40,497 nt of DNA from Streptococcus sp. 596553 (GCF_900411395.1 NZ_OXCQ01000013.1:1-40497), one strand, 5' to 3'; counted from the first letter of the stretch, positions 1 through 8,810 are shown. The notes: generated by a model from the sequence alone, not told the origin. Made by a program: numbers and translations.

Positions 1-115
1 TGTTTATGTTTTGTCATAGTAGACCTCGTTTCTAACTCAAACGTCTCACACTTAATTCCACCATAAAAATCCGTTTTAGACTAATTTCCACTTTGGTCAG
101 GCAAGTGGAAGTTAC
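1..115 (+). mobile_element. Terminal remnant of an IS30-like element
   Basis: The 15 bases TCAAACGTCTCACAC at 37-51 are the exact reverse complement of 39792-39806, next to the IS30 transposase at the other edge of the window. A hairpin follows at 83-113 (AATTTCCACT / AGTGGAAGTT), matched by the same kind of hairpin at 39591-39619. The interior of this copy therefore points off the left edge, in the opposite orientation to the right-hand copy. No transposase reading frame is recognisable in the few bases present. Confidence 0.55.
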
Positions 116-166
116 TTTGAGAAGTTACATCCTTAAAAATAATCAAAAAAGTTTTTTTAAAAACGC

Positions 167-195
167 TTGCAATTATGCTTGAAAAGGAGTATACT
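167..195 (+). promoter_or_regulatory. malQP promoter
   Basis: TTGCAA (167-172) and TATACT (190-195) are separated by 17 bp, a sigma-A type promoter. The operator palindrome begins 10 bp after the -10 box, so a repressor bound there would cover the transcription start. Confidence 0.8.
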
Positions 196-203
196 TATAA
201 GTA

Positions 204-219
204 GCGCAAACGTTTGCGT
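204..219. promoter_or_regulatory. MalR/LacI-family operator upstream of malQ
   Basis: CGCAAACGTTTGCG (205-218) is a perfect 14-bp palindrome of the LacI/GalR half-site type, lying over the expected start of the malQ transcript. In pneumococcus MalR represses the malMP (malQP) promoter through operators of this form. CcpA could also recognise it. The malR gene is outside the window. Confidence 0.8.
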
Positions 220-267
220 CTGCAAAAATACGCAACGTTCCATTATTTTAACACATGAGGTGCTATT

Positions 268-1785
268 ATGAAAAAACGTCAAAGTGGTGTGTTGATGCAC
301 ATCTCTTCTCTTCCAGGAGCTTACGGAATCGGATCATTTGGTCAAAGTGCTTACGACTTCGTTGATTTCTTGGTTCGTACAAAACAACGTTACTGGCAAA
401 TCCTTCCATTAGGAACAACTAGTTACGGGGATTCTCCTTACCAATCTTTCTCAGCCTTCGCAGGAAACACTCATTTTATCGATTTGGATATCTTGGTGGA
501 GCAAGGTTTGTTGGAAGCAAGTGACCTTGAAGGAGTTGACTTTGGTAGCGATGCGTCTGAAGTTGACTATGCTAAAATCTACTATGCACGTCGTCCTCTT
601 TTAGAAAAAGCGGTGAAACGTTTCTTTGAAGTCGGAGATGTTAAAGATTTTGAGAAATTTGCTCAAGATAACCAATCATGGCTTGAGCTCTTTGCTGAGT
701 ATATGGCTATCAAAGAGCATTTTGAAAATCTTGCTTGGACTGAATGGCCAGATGCAGATGCTCGTGCTCGTAAAGCTTCAGCACTTGAAAGCTACCGTGA
801 GCAATTGGCAGACAAGTTGGTTTACCACCGTGTGACTCAATACTTCTTCTTCCAACAATGGTTGAAATTGAAAGCTTATGCTAACGACAACCACATCGAA
901 ATCGTTGGGGACATGCCAATCTATGTAGCGGAAGATTCAAGCGATATGTGGGCAAATCCACATCTCTTCAAGACAGATGTCAACGGTAAGGCTACTTGCA
1001 TCGCAGGATGCCCACCAGATGAGTTTTCTGCAACTGGTCAGCTTTGGGGTAACCCAATCTATGACTGGGAAGCAATGGATAAAGACGGCTACAAATGGTG
1101 GATTGAACGCTTACGTGAAAGCTTCAAAATCTACGATATCGTTCGTATCGACCACTTCCGTGGTTTCGAATCTTACTGGGAAATCCCTGCTGGTTCCGAT
1201 ACAGCAGCACCTGGTGAGTGGGTGAAAGGTCCTGGCTACAAGCTCTTTGCAGCCGTTAAGGAAGAACTTGGTGAGTTAAACATCATCGCAGAAGACCTTG
1301 GTTTCATGACAGATGAAGTTATCGAGTTGCGTGAACGTACTGGCTTCCCAGGAATGAAGATTCTTCAATTTGCCTTCAACCCAGAAGACGAAAGCATCGA
1401 TAGCCCACACTTGGCACCTGCTAACTCAGTTATGTACACAGGAACACACGATAACAACACGGTTCTTGGCTGGTACCGTAACGAGATCGATGATGCGACT
1501 CGTGAGTACATGGCTCGTTACACGAACCGTAAAGAGTATGAAACAGTGCCACATGCTATGCTTCGTACAGTCTTTTCATCAGTTAGCTTTATGGCAATTG
1601 CAACTATGCAAGATTTACTAGAATTGGATGAGACAGCTCGTATGAACTTCCCATCTACCCTTGGTGGAAACTGGTCTTGGCGTATGACTGAAGAGCAATT
1701 GACACCAGCTGTCGAGGAAGGTTTGCTTGACTTGACAACAATCTATCGCCGAATCAATGAAAATTTGGTAGAATTAAAGAAATAA
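268..1785 (+). CDS. malQ: 4-alpha-glucanotransferase (amylomaltase)
   Basis: GH77 enzyme that moves glucan segments between maltodextrins and releases glucose, in the cytoplasm. At 505 aa it has the normal length. The catalytic triad is visible and in register with the family: nucleophile Asp295 in [10 protein letters not shown], acid/base Glu342 in IIAEDLG, and Asp395 in GTHDNNT. The [14 protein letters not shown] motif lies near residue 215. The start follows GAGG (257-260). malP begins 26 bp after the stop, so the two form an operon: MalQ rearranges maltodextrins and MalP phosphorolyses them. The operator at 204-219 predicts repression without maltose. Pneumococcal literature also calls this gene malM. 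Confidence 0.97.
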   Translation: MKKRQSGVLMHISSLPGAYGIGSFGQSAYDFVDFLVRTKQRYWQILPLGTTSYGDSPYQSFSAFAGNTHFIDLDILVEQGLLEASDLEGVDFGSDASEVDYAKIYYARRPLLEKAVKRFFEVGDVKDFEKFAQDNQSWLELFAEYMAIKEHFENLAWTEWPDADARARKASALESYREQLADKLVYHRVTQYFFFQQWLKLKAYANDNHIEIVGDMPIYVAEDSSDMWANPHLFKTDVNGKATCIAGCPPDEFSATGQLWGNPIYDWEAMDKDGYKWWIERLRESFKIYDIVRIDHFRGFESYWEIPAGSDTAAPGEWVKGPGYKLFAAVKEELGELNIIAEDLGFMTDEVIELRERTGFPGMKILQFAFNPEDESIDSPHLAPANSVMYTGTHDNNTVLGWYRNEIDDATREYMARYTNRKEYETVPHAMLRTVFSSVSFMAIATMQDLLELDETARMNFPSTLGGNWSWRMTEEQLTPAVEEGLLDLTTIYRRINENLVELKK

Positions 1786-1810
1786 TACAATATCAGGAGA
1801 CATCTTAAAC

Positions 1811-4069
1811 ATGTTATCACTACAAGAATTTGTACAAAATCGTTACAATAAAACCATTGCAGAATGTAGCAATGAAGAGCTTTACCTTGCTCTTCTTAAC
1901 TACAGCAAGCTTGCAAGTAGCCAAAAACCAGTTAACACTGGTAAAAAGAAAGTTTACTATATCTCAGCTGAGTTCTTGATTGGTAAACTCTTGTCAAACA
2001 ACTTGATTAACCTTGGTCTTTACGACGATGTCAAAAAAGAACTTGCTGCTGCAGGTAAAGACTTGATCGAAGTTGAAGAAGTTGAATTGGAACCATCTCT
2101 TGGTAATGGTGGTTTGGGACGTTTGGCTGCCTGCTTTATCGACTCAATTGCGACTCTTGGCTTGAACGGTGATGGTGTTGGTCTGAACTACCACTTTGGT
2201 CTTTTCCAACAAGTTCTTAAAAACAACCAACAAGAAACAATTCCAAATGCATGGTTGACAGAGCAAAACTGGTTGGTTCGCTCAAGCCGTAGCTACCAAG
2301 TACCATTTGCAGACTTTACTTTGACATCAACTCTTTATGATATTGATGTACCTGGTTACAAGACAGAAACGAAGAACCGCTTGCGTTTGTTTGACTTGGA
2401 TTCAGTTGATTCTTCTATTATTAAAGACGGTATCAGCTTTGACAAGACAGATATTGCTCGCAACTTGACTCTCTTCCTTTACCCAGATGATAGTGACCGT
2501 CAAGGTGAATTGCTCCGTATCTTCCAACAATACTTCATGGTTTCAAACGGTGCGCAATTGATCATCGACGAAGCAATCGAAAAAGGAAGCAACTTGCATG
2601 ACCTTGCTGACTACGCAGTTGTACAAATCAACGATACTCACCCATCAATGGTGATTCCTGAATTGATCCGTCTTTTGACTGCACGTGGTATCGAGCTTGA
2701 CGAAGCAATCTCAATCGTTCGTAGCATGACTGCCTACACTAACCACACAATCCTTGCTGAAGCCCTTGAAAAATGGCCTCTTGAATTCTTGCAAGAAGTG
2801 GTTCCTCACTTGGTACCAATCATTAAAGAATTGGACCGTCGCGTGAAAGCAGAATACAAAGATCCAGCTGTTCAAATTATCGATGAGAGCGGACGTGTTC
2901 ACATGGCCCACATGGATATCCACTACGGATACAGCGTTAACGGGGTTGCAGCACTTCACACTGAAATCTTGAAAAATTCTGAGTTGAAAGCTTTCTACGA
3001 CCTTTACCCAGAAAAATTCAACAACAAAACAAACGGTATCACTTTCCGTCGTTGGCTCATGCATGCTAACCCAAGATTGTCTCACTACTTGGATGAGATT
3101 CTTGGAGATGGTTGGCACCATGAAGCAGATGAGCTTGAAAAACTTTTGTCTTATGAAGACAAAGCAGCTGTCAAAGAAAAATTGGAAAGCATCAAGGCTC
3201 ACAACAAACGTAAATTGGCTCGTCACTTGAAAGAACACCAAGGTGTGGAAATCAATCCAAACTCTATCTTTGACATCCAAATCAAACGTCTTCACGAGTA
3301 CAAACGTCAACAAATGAACGCCTTGTACGTGATCCACAAATACCTTGACATCAAAGCTGGTAACATCCCTGCTCGTCCAATCACAATCTTCTTTGGTGGT
3401 AAAGCAGCTCCAGCCTACACAATCGCTCAAGACATTATCCACTTGATTCTTTGCATGTCAGAAGTTATTGCTAACGATCCAGCAGTAGCTCCACACTTGC
3501 AAGTAGTTATGGTTGAAAACTACAACGTTACTGCAGCAAGCTTCCTTATCCCAGCATGTGATATTTCAGAACAAATCTCACTTGCTTCTAAAGAAGCTTC
3601 AGGTACTGGTAACATGAAATTCATGTTGAACGGAGCTTTGACTCTTGGTACTATGGACGGTGCTAACGTGGAAATCGCTGAGTTGGTTGGCGACGAAAAC
3701 ATCTACATCTTTGGTGAAGATTCAGAAACTGTTATCGACCTTTACGCAAAAGCAGCTTACAAATCAAGCGAATTCTACGCTCGTGAAGCTATCAAACCAT
3801 TGGTTGACTTCATCGTTAGCGATGCAGTTCTTGCAGCTGGAAACAAAGAGCGCTTGGAACGTCTTTACAATGAATTGATCAACAAAGACTGGTTCATGAC
3901 TCTTCTTGACTTGGAAGACTACATCAAAGTCAAAGAGCAAATGTTGGCTGACTACGAAGACCGTGACGCATGGTTGGATAAAGTCATCGTTAACATTTCT
4001 AAAGCAGGATTCTTCTCATCTGACCGTACAATTGCTCAGTATAACGAAGATATTTGGCACTTGAACTAA
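1811..4069 (+). CDS. malP: Maltodextrin/glycogen phosphorylase
   Basis: GT35 alpha-glucan phosphorylase that releases glucose-1-phosphate from alpha-1,4 glucans with a pyridoxal phosphate cofactor. The 752-aa length fits the bacterial family. The PLP signature [10 protein letters not shown] is present, with the Schiff-base lysine at about residue 603, followed by [10 protein letters not shown]. The N-terminal [12 protein letters not shown] motif is at about residue 98. It sits in an operon with malQ, and the ribosome binding site is AGGAGA about 12 bp before the ATG. A strong hairpin follows the stop, so the operon ends here. A 243-aa reverse frame inside this gene is a coding shadow. Confidence 0.97.
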   Translation: MLSLQEFVQNRYNKTIAECSNEELYLALLNYSKLASSQKPVNTGKKKVYYISAEFLIGKLLSNNLINLGLYDDVKKELAAAGKDLIEVEEVELEPSLGNGGLGRLAACFIDSIATLGLNGDGVGLNYHFGLFQQVLKNNQQETIPNAWLTEQNWLVRSSRSYQVPFADFTLTSTLYDIDVPGYKTETKNRLRLFDLDSVDSSIIKDGISFDKTDIARNLTLFLYPDDSDRQGELLRIFQQYFMVSNGAQLIIDEAIEKGSNLHDLADYAVVQINDTHPSMVIPELIRLLTARGIELDEAISIVRSMTAYTNHTILAEALEKWPLEFLQEVVPHLVPIIKELDRRVKAEYKDPAVQIIDESGRVHMAHMDIHYGYSVNGVAALHTEILKNSELKAFYDLYPEKFNNKTNGITFRRWLMHANPRLSHYLDEILGDGWHHEADELEKLLSYEDKAAVKEKLESIKAHNKRKLARHLKEHQGVEINPNSIFDIQIKRLHEYKRQQMNALYVIHKYLDIKAGNIPARPITIFFGGKAAPAYTIAQDIIHLILCMSEVIANDPAVAPHLQVVMVENYNVTAASFLIPACDISEQISLASKEASGTGNMKFMLNGALTLGTMDGANVEIAELVGDENIYIFGEDSETVIDLYAKAAYKSSEFYAREAIKPLVDFIVSDAVLAAGNKERLERLYNELINKDWFMTLLDLEDYIKVKEQMLADYEDRDAWLDKVIVNISKAGFFSSDRTIAQYNEDIWHLN

Positions 4070-4097
4070 GATACAAATTTATACGAATACATTTTGT

Positions 4098-4132
4098 AAA
4101 AAAGCGAGTTTCGATTGAAATTCGCTTTTTTT
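4098..4132 (+). terminator. Rho-independent terminator of malQP
   Basis: AAAAAAGCGAGTTTC and GAAATTCGCTTTTTTT form a stem with a four-base loop, followed by a T run, 29 bp after the malP stop. The stretch 4133-4257 after it shows no gene. Confidence 0.9.
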
Positions 4133-4257
4133 GAATGCTGTGGATTTGGGTCAATCTTGTCTAAAAATAGGGAAATCCTAGATACAGTGAAGGCTTTAAA
4201 TGCTGGTTTTTACGGTCTTTCAGCTTCAAAATCTACTTAAAAATCACCTCAAATTTC

Positions 4258-4286
4258 TTGTATTCGCTTACATAAAGTATTATAAT
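4258..4286 (+). promoter_or_regulatory. Promoter of membrane cassette, copy 1
   Basis: TTGTAT (4258-4263), 17 bp, TATAAT (4281-4286). The same promoter with the same spacing recurs before copy 2 (7207-7235), so it was duplicated with the cassette. Confidence 0.75.
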
Positions 4287-4312
4287 ATGATTATAGGAAA
4301 GAAGGTGTTCTT

Positions 4313-4519
4313 ATGTGGAAAAAATATTTTTCAAAATATAAATGGACTGATTTATTTTGGATACTATTTGTTATTTTGACATGCCTCTTGACGGGTAATA
4401 ATACTCTTTTCCCCCTTACCCATCAAGAAATCTCTTATCATGGGTGCTTATTGGGAATTACACTTGCCTTATATCACTTGCTATTTATTGATAAGTTTGT
4501 TATCTCGAATCGAAAATAA
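4313..4519 (+). CDS. Small two-TM membrane protein, cassette copy 1
   Basis: A 68-aa protein of unknown family with a basic N-terminus (MWKKYFSKYKW) and two hydrophobic segments (about residues 14-27 and 46-60), ending in a basic tail (ISNRK). It has its own promoter and a ribosome binding site (GAAGG, about 9 bp before ATG). A close paralogue lies at 7255-7470, and conservation of protein sequence between copies supports real coding. A second small membrane ORF follows at 4575. Small polytopic proteins in such cassettes can be immunity proteins or peptide-sensing partners, but nothing here proves either. Confidence 0.65.
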   Translation: MWKKYFSKYKWTDLFWILFVILTCLLTGNNTLFPLTHQEISYHGCLLGITLALYHLLFIDKFVISNRK

Positions 4520-4574
4520 AGATTAGGGCTATGCTTAACTGTGTACTTTTAGAATTTATTTTGGAGGGAAGATT

Positions 4575-4745
4575 TTGTCTCTATTATTTATTATTTTAAA
4601 TTTATTTATCTTGTACAAGATTTATTCTTTGAGGCGGGAGAAATCGAAATACTTGATTTATACGGCCTATATCATATTTGGAATAAATGTACTATATGGT
4701 ATTCAATGGTTATTAAAAGAACTGGTTTCAAATATTTCCACTTAA
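4575..4745 (+). CDS. Small two-TM membrane protein with TTG start, cassette copy 1
   Basis: A 56-aa frame opening at TTG behind GGAGGG (4563-4568), reading LSLLFIILNLFILYKIYSLR then two basic/hydrophobic blocks to NIST. The copy at 7526-7696 has exactly the same length, and changes between them are conservative (Arg-Glu for Gln-Lys, Ile for Val, Lys for Arg). Two TM segments are likely (about residues 2-16 and 28-46). Its stop overlaps the 3' end of the truncated IS orfB on the other strand by 4 bp. Family unknown. The short length and TTG start make it easy to miss. Confidence 0.6.
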   Translation: MSLLFIILNLFILYKIYSLRREKSKYLIYTAYIIFGINVLYGIQWLLKELVSNIST

Positions 4746-5620
4746 TATGTATAGAAACTCCAGTGATTTTTGCATAACAAAACGCATAAGATTAAGGATT
4801 TAGTTTTGTATTGCACAGGGCTAAGTCCTTTTAGTTTTACCTTAATTCGTTTATTATTGTAGTAATCAATATAGTCTACAATAGCTTGTTCCAATTGCTT
4901 AAGCGACTGAAACGACTTCTCATAACTGTAAAACATCTCCAATTTCAGAATGCCAAAGAAGGACTCCATCATACCGTTGTCTGGGCTGTTGCCCTTGCGT
5001 GACATGGATGCTTGAATTCCCTTACTCTCTAAAAACCTGTGATAAAAATCGTGTTGATATTGCCAGCCTTGGTCACTATGGAGAATCGTATTCTCGTAGT
5101 GTTTCTCTGTGAAAGCCTGTTCCAACATCGTTTTTACTTGTTCTAAATTAGGCGAACAAGAAAGATTATAAGCGATGATTTCGCTGTTAAAACCATCTAA
5201 AACTGGAGATAAGTAAAGCTTTTGAGCGCTTGCTGGAATGGCAAATTCTGTCACATCCGTATAGCACTTTTCCATTGGTTTAGCTGCTTCAAATTGACGT
5301 TGAATAAGGTTGTCTGCTTTCTTGCCAACATCTCCTTTATGAGAAGAATACTTGCGTTTCTTGCGGATTCTAGCTTGTAAATTGAGCACTTTCATCAAGC
5401 GTTGAACTCTTTTATGATTGACCACATAACCACGATTTCTTAATTCTAAATGGATTCGACGATATCCGTAATTTCCTTTGTGTTCGGTAAAAATAGCTTG
5501 AATTTCAGCTTTAAGCTTTTGATCCTTATCTGGTTTGTCTAGCTGTTTCAAATGATAGTAGTAGGTCGAACGAGCGAGTTTAATGGTTTTTAGAAGAATA
5601 TCTAACGAAAAATCAGTCAT
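4742..5620 (-). CDS. IS3-family (IS150/IS861 group) transposase OrfB, 3' end altered
   Basis: DDE integrase-type catalytic subunit, 292 aa. Catalytic residues are visible: Asp in CYTDVTEF, Asp in LHSDQGWQYQ, and Glu in MMESFFG. An HTH_21-type region is N-terminal. It overlaps orfA by one base (TAATG), as in IS3 elements where OrfAB is made by frameshifting. The canonical end of this family is near SPVQYKTKS. Here the frame runs on into flanking DNA and adds about 18 residues (LILCVLLCKNHWSFYTY), because the IS end has been lost. The catalytic core is intact, but without its second terminal repeat the element should not move by itself. Confidence 0.9.
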   Translation of the reverse strand: MTDFSLDILLKTIKLARSTYYYHLKQLDKPDKDQKLKAEIQAIFTEHKGNYGYRRIHLELRNRGYVVNHKRVQRLMKVLNLQARIRKKRKYSSHKGDVGKKADNLIQRQFEAAKPMEKCYTDVTEFAIPASAQKLYLSPVLDGFNSEIIAYNLSCSPNLEQVKTMLEQAFTEKHYENTILHSDQGWQYQHDFYHRFLESKGIQASMSRKGNSPDNGMMESFFGILKLEMFYSYEKSFQSLKQLEQAIVDYIDYYNNKRIKVKLKGLSPVQYKTKSLILCVLLCKNHWSFYTY

Positions 5621-6135
5621 TAATTCTTGAACAATTTCTGTCTTTCTTCTTTCTCTTTTTCCTCCTTCAAGCGGAGTTCTCTCAACTTTTTTAGGATAGC
5701 ATTCTCCGCTCTCAGATACTCGTTTTCTGCTTGAAGGCGTTCTAACTCTGTCATCTCTTCGGGTTTCTTCTTTGGTTTACGTCCCATTTTAGATGGTCTC
5801 CCTTTTGTTTTCTCAACAATAGTATACCCGTTTTTCTTGTATTGTGCCATCCAATTTGGAAGCATACCACGATTTGGGAGAGCATATTCGAGAGAAACTC
5901 TATCTTGAGACCAGTTTTCATGTAGGACTTTATCAATCATTTTTTGTTTTAATTCAGGAGAATAGTAACGATTTTTTCCTTTTTTGACGAACTCTATTCC
6001 GTAACGATCAATCAATTTAATCATGTACCTAATATTAGAATTGTTTATCCCAAATTTATTTGAAAGCTTCTCTAAGCTATATCCTTGTTTTCTAAGTTCA
6101 TAGATCTGAACTTTATCATCATAAGTTAACTTCAT
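5620..6135 (-). CDS. IS3-family transposase OrfA
   Basis: A 171-aa helix-turn-helix protein. The N-terminal part (about residues 1-60) has the InsE-like HTH ([20 protein letters not shown]), and a second HTH lies around residues 70-110. The C-terminal part is a charged leucine-zipper-like coiled coil ([20 protein letters not shown]) typical of IS3 OrfA dimerisation. OrfB starts within the stop codon. The closely related streptococcal IS861 has the same arrangement. Confidence 0.92.
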   Translation of the reverse strand: MKLTYDDKVQIYELRKQGYSLEKLSNKFGINNSNIRYMIKLIDRYGIEFVKKGKNRYYSPELKQKMIDKVLHENWSQDRVSLEYALPNRGMLPNWMAQYKKNGYTIVEKTKGRPSKMGRKPKKKPEEMTELERLQAENEYLRAENAILKKLRELRLKEEKEKEERQKLFKN

Positions 6136-6143
6136 GATAAAAA

Positions 6144-6192
6144 CACCCCAAAAGTTAGATTTTTTTCTGTCTAACTTTTGGGGTGCAGTTCA
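6144..6192. repeat. IS terminal hairpin and inverted-repeat end
   Basis: A 16-bp perfect inverted repeat (6144-6159 / 6170-6185) with a 10-base T-rich loop, followed by CAGTTCA. Hairpins of this kind at the orfA end of IS150-group elements can block incoming transcription. Confidence 0.85.
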
Positions 6193-6235
6193 TTCACTAA
6201 ATTACCGTTTTTTGTTTGAATTCTATTACTATTAA

Positions 6236-6424
6236 CTACCTATTAGTACTAATATTATTACCAACAGTACTAATATTAGTACTAATTACCCTGAGGCCAT
6301 CGTTTGTAAATTGACCCAAAACGTCAAATCCGTCATAAATTCCTTTATAAATAAAGAGTCCTAAAATTATAGATGAAATAATAATACTTGCACAAATAAA
6401 ATATGTACGTTTTTTTTCATTCAT
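6236..6424 (-). CDS. Small single-TM protein of unknown function
   Basis: A 62-aa protein, start supported by AGGAGG about 9 bp upstream on the reverse strand. The basic N-terminus (MNEKKR) is followed by one strong hydrophobic helix (residues 8-26). The C-terminus has a short internal repeat built on ISTN/NIST. It lies 20 bp downstream of the secreted-protein gene and in the same direction, so the two are probably co-transcribed. The IS end is 43 bp beyond its stop, so the operon may once have been longer. No family recognised. Confidence 0.6.
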   Translation of the reverse strand: MNEKKRTYFICASIIISSIILGLFIYKGIYDGFDVLGQFTNDGLRVISTNISTVGNNISTNR

Positions 6425-6444
6425 AATATCGACTACCTCCTAAG

Positions 6445-7080
6445 TTAGTATAGACTAATAGTTCCGTTTTGATCAAATGGGACTCTATAATAAGATTTGC
6501 CTGATATACTACCTCCAAATGTAAATCCAGCTCCTAACAACTCTGCTTTAACTTGAGCTGAACCACTAGTTTCTATAACTGCTGTTAAAGTGCCATTATA
6601 AGCATACTTTATTTTTGTTGTAGGGAATCCATTTGTAGACCAAACATCAATAGTTTTGTCTTCAATAGATGTGTTTGTAATAGAATTTGTTATTCCTAAG
6701 TAATAACCGTGAACTGAGTTAATCTGACGGAAAGAACCCTCATTATATAGCTCAATATTTACGCTTAATTGAACTGTAGTTCTAGCAAATGTTGCACTTC
6801 TTTTTAATGTATGTGAAGTAACTGTAGCGCGAGAAAGATCTGGGATAAGTTCGATAGTTTCGACAACTTTTCCAGTATCACTATCAAGAACAGTTGCGAC
6901 TTCTTTGAATCCTGATTTTGAATAGATTACTTCTGGATTAGGGATATTATAATCCTCAACAGTAAATTGCAGTTCGTTGAATTTTATAACAAGGTCATTA
7001 GTGGTATCGGCGTTTACAGAAATAGGCAAATAAAACAATGCTAAACAACTAAATAATAGAGTAATTAGTATTTTTTTCAT
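6445..7080 (-). CDS. Secreted protein of unknown function
   Basis: A 211-aa protein with a clear Sec signal peptide: MKKILITLLFSCLALFYLP, cleavage probably after SVNA (about residue 25). The mature part is about 185 residues, Ser/Thr/Asn-rich, apparently beta-rich, with a glycine-rich patch (LLGAGFTFGGSISG) near the C-terminus. There is no LPXTG, choline-binding repeat or lipobox. A GTG 12 bp upstream is possible, but the ATG at 7080 gives a normal signal peptide. It sits with a one-TM protein between two copies of a membrane cassette. A bacteriocin-like or exported-toxin role is speculation; I do not recognise the family with confidence. Confidence 0.65.
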   Translation of the reverse strand: MKKILITLLFSCLALFYLPISVNADTTNDLVIKFNELQFTVEDYNIPNPEVIYSKSGFKEVATVLDSDTGKVVETIELIPDLSRATVTSHTLKRSATFARTTVQLSVNIELYNEGSFRQINSVHGYYLGITNSITNTSIEDKTIDVWSTNGFPTTKIKYAYNGTLTAVIETSGSAQVKAELLGAGFTFGGSISGKSYYRVPFDQNGTISLY

Positions 7081-7206
7081 GATAATGATCACCTACCATT
7101 CTTTTATAACTAAGTTGGATATTAAGGGTTGATAATTATAGTTTGTACATTGGAATCATCTGCTTTCTTATAGGAATATTAATTGAATAAGGCAATTTCT
7201 TTTTAT

Positions 7207-7235
7207 TTGTATCCGCTTACATTTTATCATATAAT
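7207..7235 (+). promoter_or_regulatory. Promoter of membrane cassette, copy 2
   Basis: TTGTAT (7207-7212), 17 bp, TATAAT (7230-7235), matching the promoter of copy 1 at 4258-4286. Confidence 0.7.
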
Positions 7236-7254
7236 GTTATTGTAGTCAAGAAAA

Positions 7255-7470
7255 ATGTGCTATTATGTTAAAAAATATTTTTCAAAATATAAATGGACGG
7301 ATTTATTTTGGATTTTATTTATCATTTTGACCTGCCTCTATATAGGTAACCATGATTTGTTTCCTCTCAATCATCAAGAAATCTCTTTTCGTGGTAGCTT
7401 TTGGGGTCTGGTACTGGCCTTATATCACTTATTGTTCATTGATAAGTTTGTTATCTCGAATCGAAAATAA
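7255..7470 (+). CDS. Small two-TM membrane protein, cassette copy 2 (start region altered)
   Basis: Paralogue of 4313-4519: residues from KKYFSKYKWTDLFW to the ISNRK tail align along the full length. The ATG aligned with the copy 1 start (7265) is out of frame, because this copy has lost one base after it (ATGTTAAAAAAT against ATGTGGAAAAAAT). Only an upstream ATG at 7255, which adds MCYYV, gives the frame, and its ribosome binding site is poor. Expression may therefore be lowered or lost. It could be a recent pseudogene. Confidence 0.45.
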   Translation: MCYYVKKYFSKYKWTDLFWILFIILTCLYIGNHDLFPLNHQEISFRGSFWGLVLALYHLLFIDKFVISNRK

Positions 7471-7525
7471 AGTTTAGGGATATGCTTAGCTGTGCACCTT
7501 TAGGATTGATTTTTGGAGGAAGATT

Positions 7526-7696
7526 TTGTCTCTATTATTTATTATTTTAAATTTGTTCATCTTGTACAAGATCTATTCTTTGAGGCAGAAGAAATCGAAA
7601 TACTTGATTTATACGGCCTATATCATATTTGGGGTAAATGTACTATATGGTATTCAATGGTTATTAAGAGAACTGATTTCAAATATTTCCCCTTAA
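7526..7696 (+). CDS. Small two-TM membrane protein with TTG start, cassette copy 2
   Basis: A 56-aa frame from TTG behind GGAGGA (7515-7520), the exact counterpart of 4575-4745. An overlapping ATG frame at 7513-7740 (75 aa) is not conserved in copy 1 and starts inside the ribosome binding site, so this TTG frame is preferred. Two hydrophobic segments. A strong hairpin terminator follows 20 bp after the stop. Function unknown. Confidence 0.6.
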   Translation: MSLLFIILNLFILYKIYSLRQKKSKYLIYTAYIIFGVNVLYGIQWLLRELISNISP

Positions 7697-7715
7697 TGTG
7701 TATGGAAACTATAAC

Positions 7716-7762
7716 AAAACGCATAAGATTGAGGTTTTGACCACCTGTTCTTATGCGTTTTT
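7716..7762. terminator. Bidirectional terminator between cassette copy 2 and rlmA
   Basis: AAAACGCATAAGA (7716-7728) pairs with TCTTATGCGTTTTT (7749-7762). The 5' arm alone also occurs in copy 1 at about 4774-4793, where the IS junction has removed its partner arm. Confidence 0.8.
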
Positions 7763-7810
7763 GTAATATTAAAGATTTTCAGTAAGTTTTATACCTTTGG
7801 GAAGTCTAGT

Positions 7811-8659
7811 TTAGAATGCTTTCCCAACCAGAATCTCTGCTTCAATGGTAATCTCTGTCAGTTGGTTCCAGTCAATCTTAGTCTGGTCAACGTGAAAGAG
7901 AAGAGGTGTCATGCTGAGTAGGGCTTGGAGCTGCTCTGCTGTGATACTCTTAGTCAGAGAGGCAGTTTGACTAGATAGGATGGTAAAGTGTTCTTGGAAA
8001 TGATTTTTGATATCTTGGTTAGAATAATCCCTGTTTGTCAGCTGGTCCTGTACCCTTTGCCGAATTTCCTTGAGATGACTTTCAGTTGGGATGACCTTGA
8101 TCAAGATACCGTCTTTGGATAAAACACGGCGGAATTCTCCATAGTTGGCAGGTGAAAAGATATCAAGCAGGATATCCATGCTGGCGTCTTTTATAGGGAG
8201 GCGAGCTAGGTCGCCAACGAACCAATTGACTGACCAGTTGGATTCGCTCTTGGCAGCGATTTGGACTGAATCTTTTGAAATATCAAAGGCATAGAAGGTT
8301 TTGTCAGGGTAACTTTCTTGGAGTTTGCGAGAGTAGAAACCTTCGCCACAGCCGATATCCAAGATTGTTGTGGTAGTTTTTGAGCTTGCAAGCAAGTCAG
8401 ATACAGCATCTAAGATAGCTTGGTAAAAGCCGGCTTCTAGGATTTGTTGGCGGTTTTGAAAGTTTTCTTTGTCGTAGTTGGCAGATTGCTTGATTTGAGG
8501 GGCTAGATTGACATAGCCGAATTTCGCCAAGTCAAAAGAATGACGGTTGTAGCACTTGAAACTAGTCTCTAGCAGAGTCAGATTTTCTTGACAGATAGGA
8601 CAGGCAAAGGCAGTCGCAGAAGCAAAACGCTGAAGTTTGGGTTTGAGATTTGTATTCAT
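7811..8659 (-). CDS. rlmA: 23S rRNA (guanine-N1)-methyltransferase, RlmA(II) type
   Basis: A 282-aa SAM-dependent methyltransferase. The N-terminus has the RlmA zinc ribbon (CPIC near residue 20, then C and H in CYNRHS near residue 37), which recognises 23S rRNA around helix 35. SAM motif I is ILDIGCGEG at about residue 98. In Gram-positives the RlmA(II)/TlrB branch methylates G748 and affects macrolide and telithromycin response; in pneumococcus the gene sits in this same neighbourhood. G748 rather than G745 is inferred from the taxon. It is monocistronic and divergent from the ATPase operon. Confidence 0.9.
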   Translation of the reverse strand: MNTNLKPKLQRFASATAFACPICQENLTLLETSFKCYNRHSFDLAKFGYVNLAPQIKQSANYDKENFQNRQQILEAGFYQAILDAVSDLLASSKTTTTILDIGCGEGFYSRKLQESYPDKTFYAFDISKDSVQIAAKSESNWSVNWFVGDLARLPIKDASMDILLDIFSPANYGEFRRVLSKDGILIKVIPTESHLKEIRQRVQDQLTNRDYSNQDIKNHFQEHFTILSSQTASLTKSITAEQLQALLSMTPLLFHVDQTKIDWNQLTEITIEAEILVGKAF

Positions 8660-8760
8660 AGTTTAAGTGTATCAAAAGAGGCAAATGAAAGCAACTTTAG
8701 GAGTAAGTAGATGGGAGATTCAGTAGAAATAAAACTAATACTCCAATTTATGGTATAAAA

Positions 8761-8789
8761 TTGCTTTTATATCTAAATTGCTATATAAT
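8761..8789 (+). promoter_or_regulatory. Promoter of the DUF6110/ATPase operon
   Basis: TTGCTT (8761-8766), 17 bp, TATAAT (8784-8789). No metal-repressor palindrome was noticed nearby. Confidence 0.65.
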
Positions 8790-8810
8790 AATGATAAGGA
8801 GGAAATAAGT

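Larger units (their letters stand above)
4790..6192 (-). mobile_element. Truncated IS3-family element (IS861/IS150-like)
   Basis: The orfA-side terminus is intact. CACCCCAAAAGTTAGA (6144-6159) and its exact reverse complement (6170-6185) form a hairpin, and the element closes with GTGCAGTTCA at about 6192. At the orfB side no matching CTGCACCCC terminus exists. The sequence passes straight from the end of orfB into the arm AAAACGCATAAGATTAAGG, which belongs to the duplicated cassette (compare 7716-7735). About 40 bp of IS end appear deleted. The left boundary is approximate. Confidence 0.85.

Noticed and set aside
2711..3442. 243-aa open frame on the reverse strand inside malP
   Set aside because: It lies wholly within a well-supported gene with strong codon bias, lacks a ribosome binding site and has no recognisable domain; a coding shadow.
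7513..7740. 75-aa ATG frame in cassette copy 2
   Set aside because: Its ATG is inside the ribosome binding site of the TTG frame, and the frame is not conserved in copy 1, whereas the TTG frame is.
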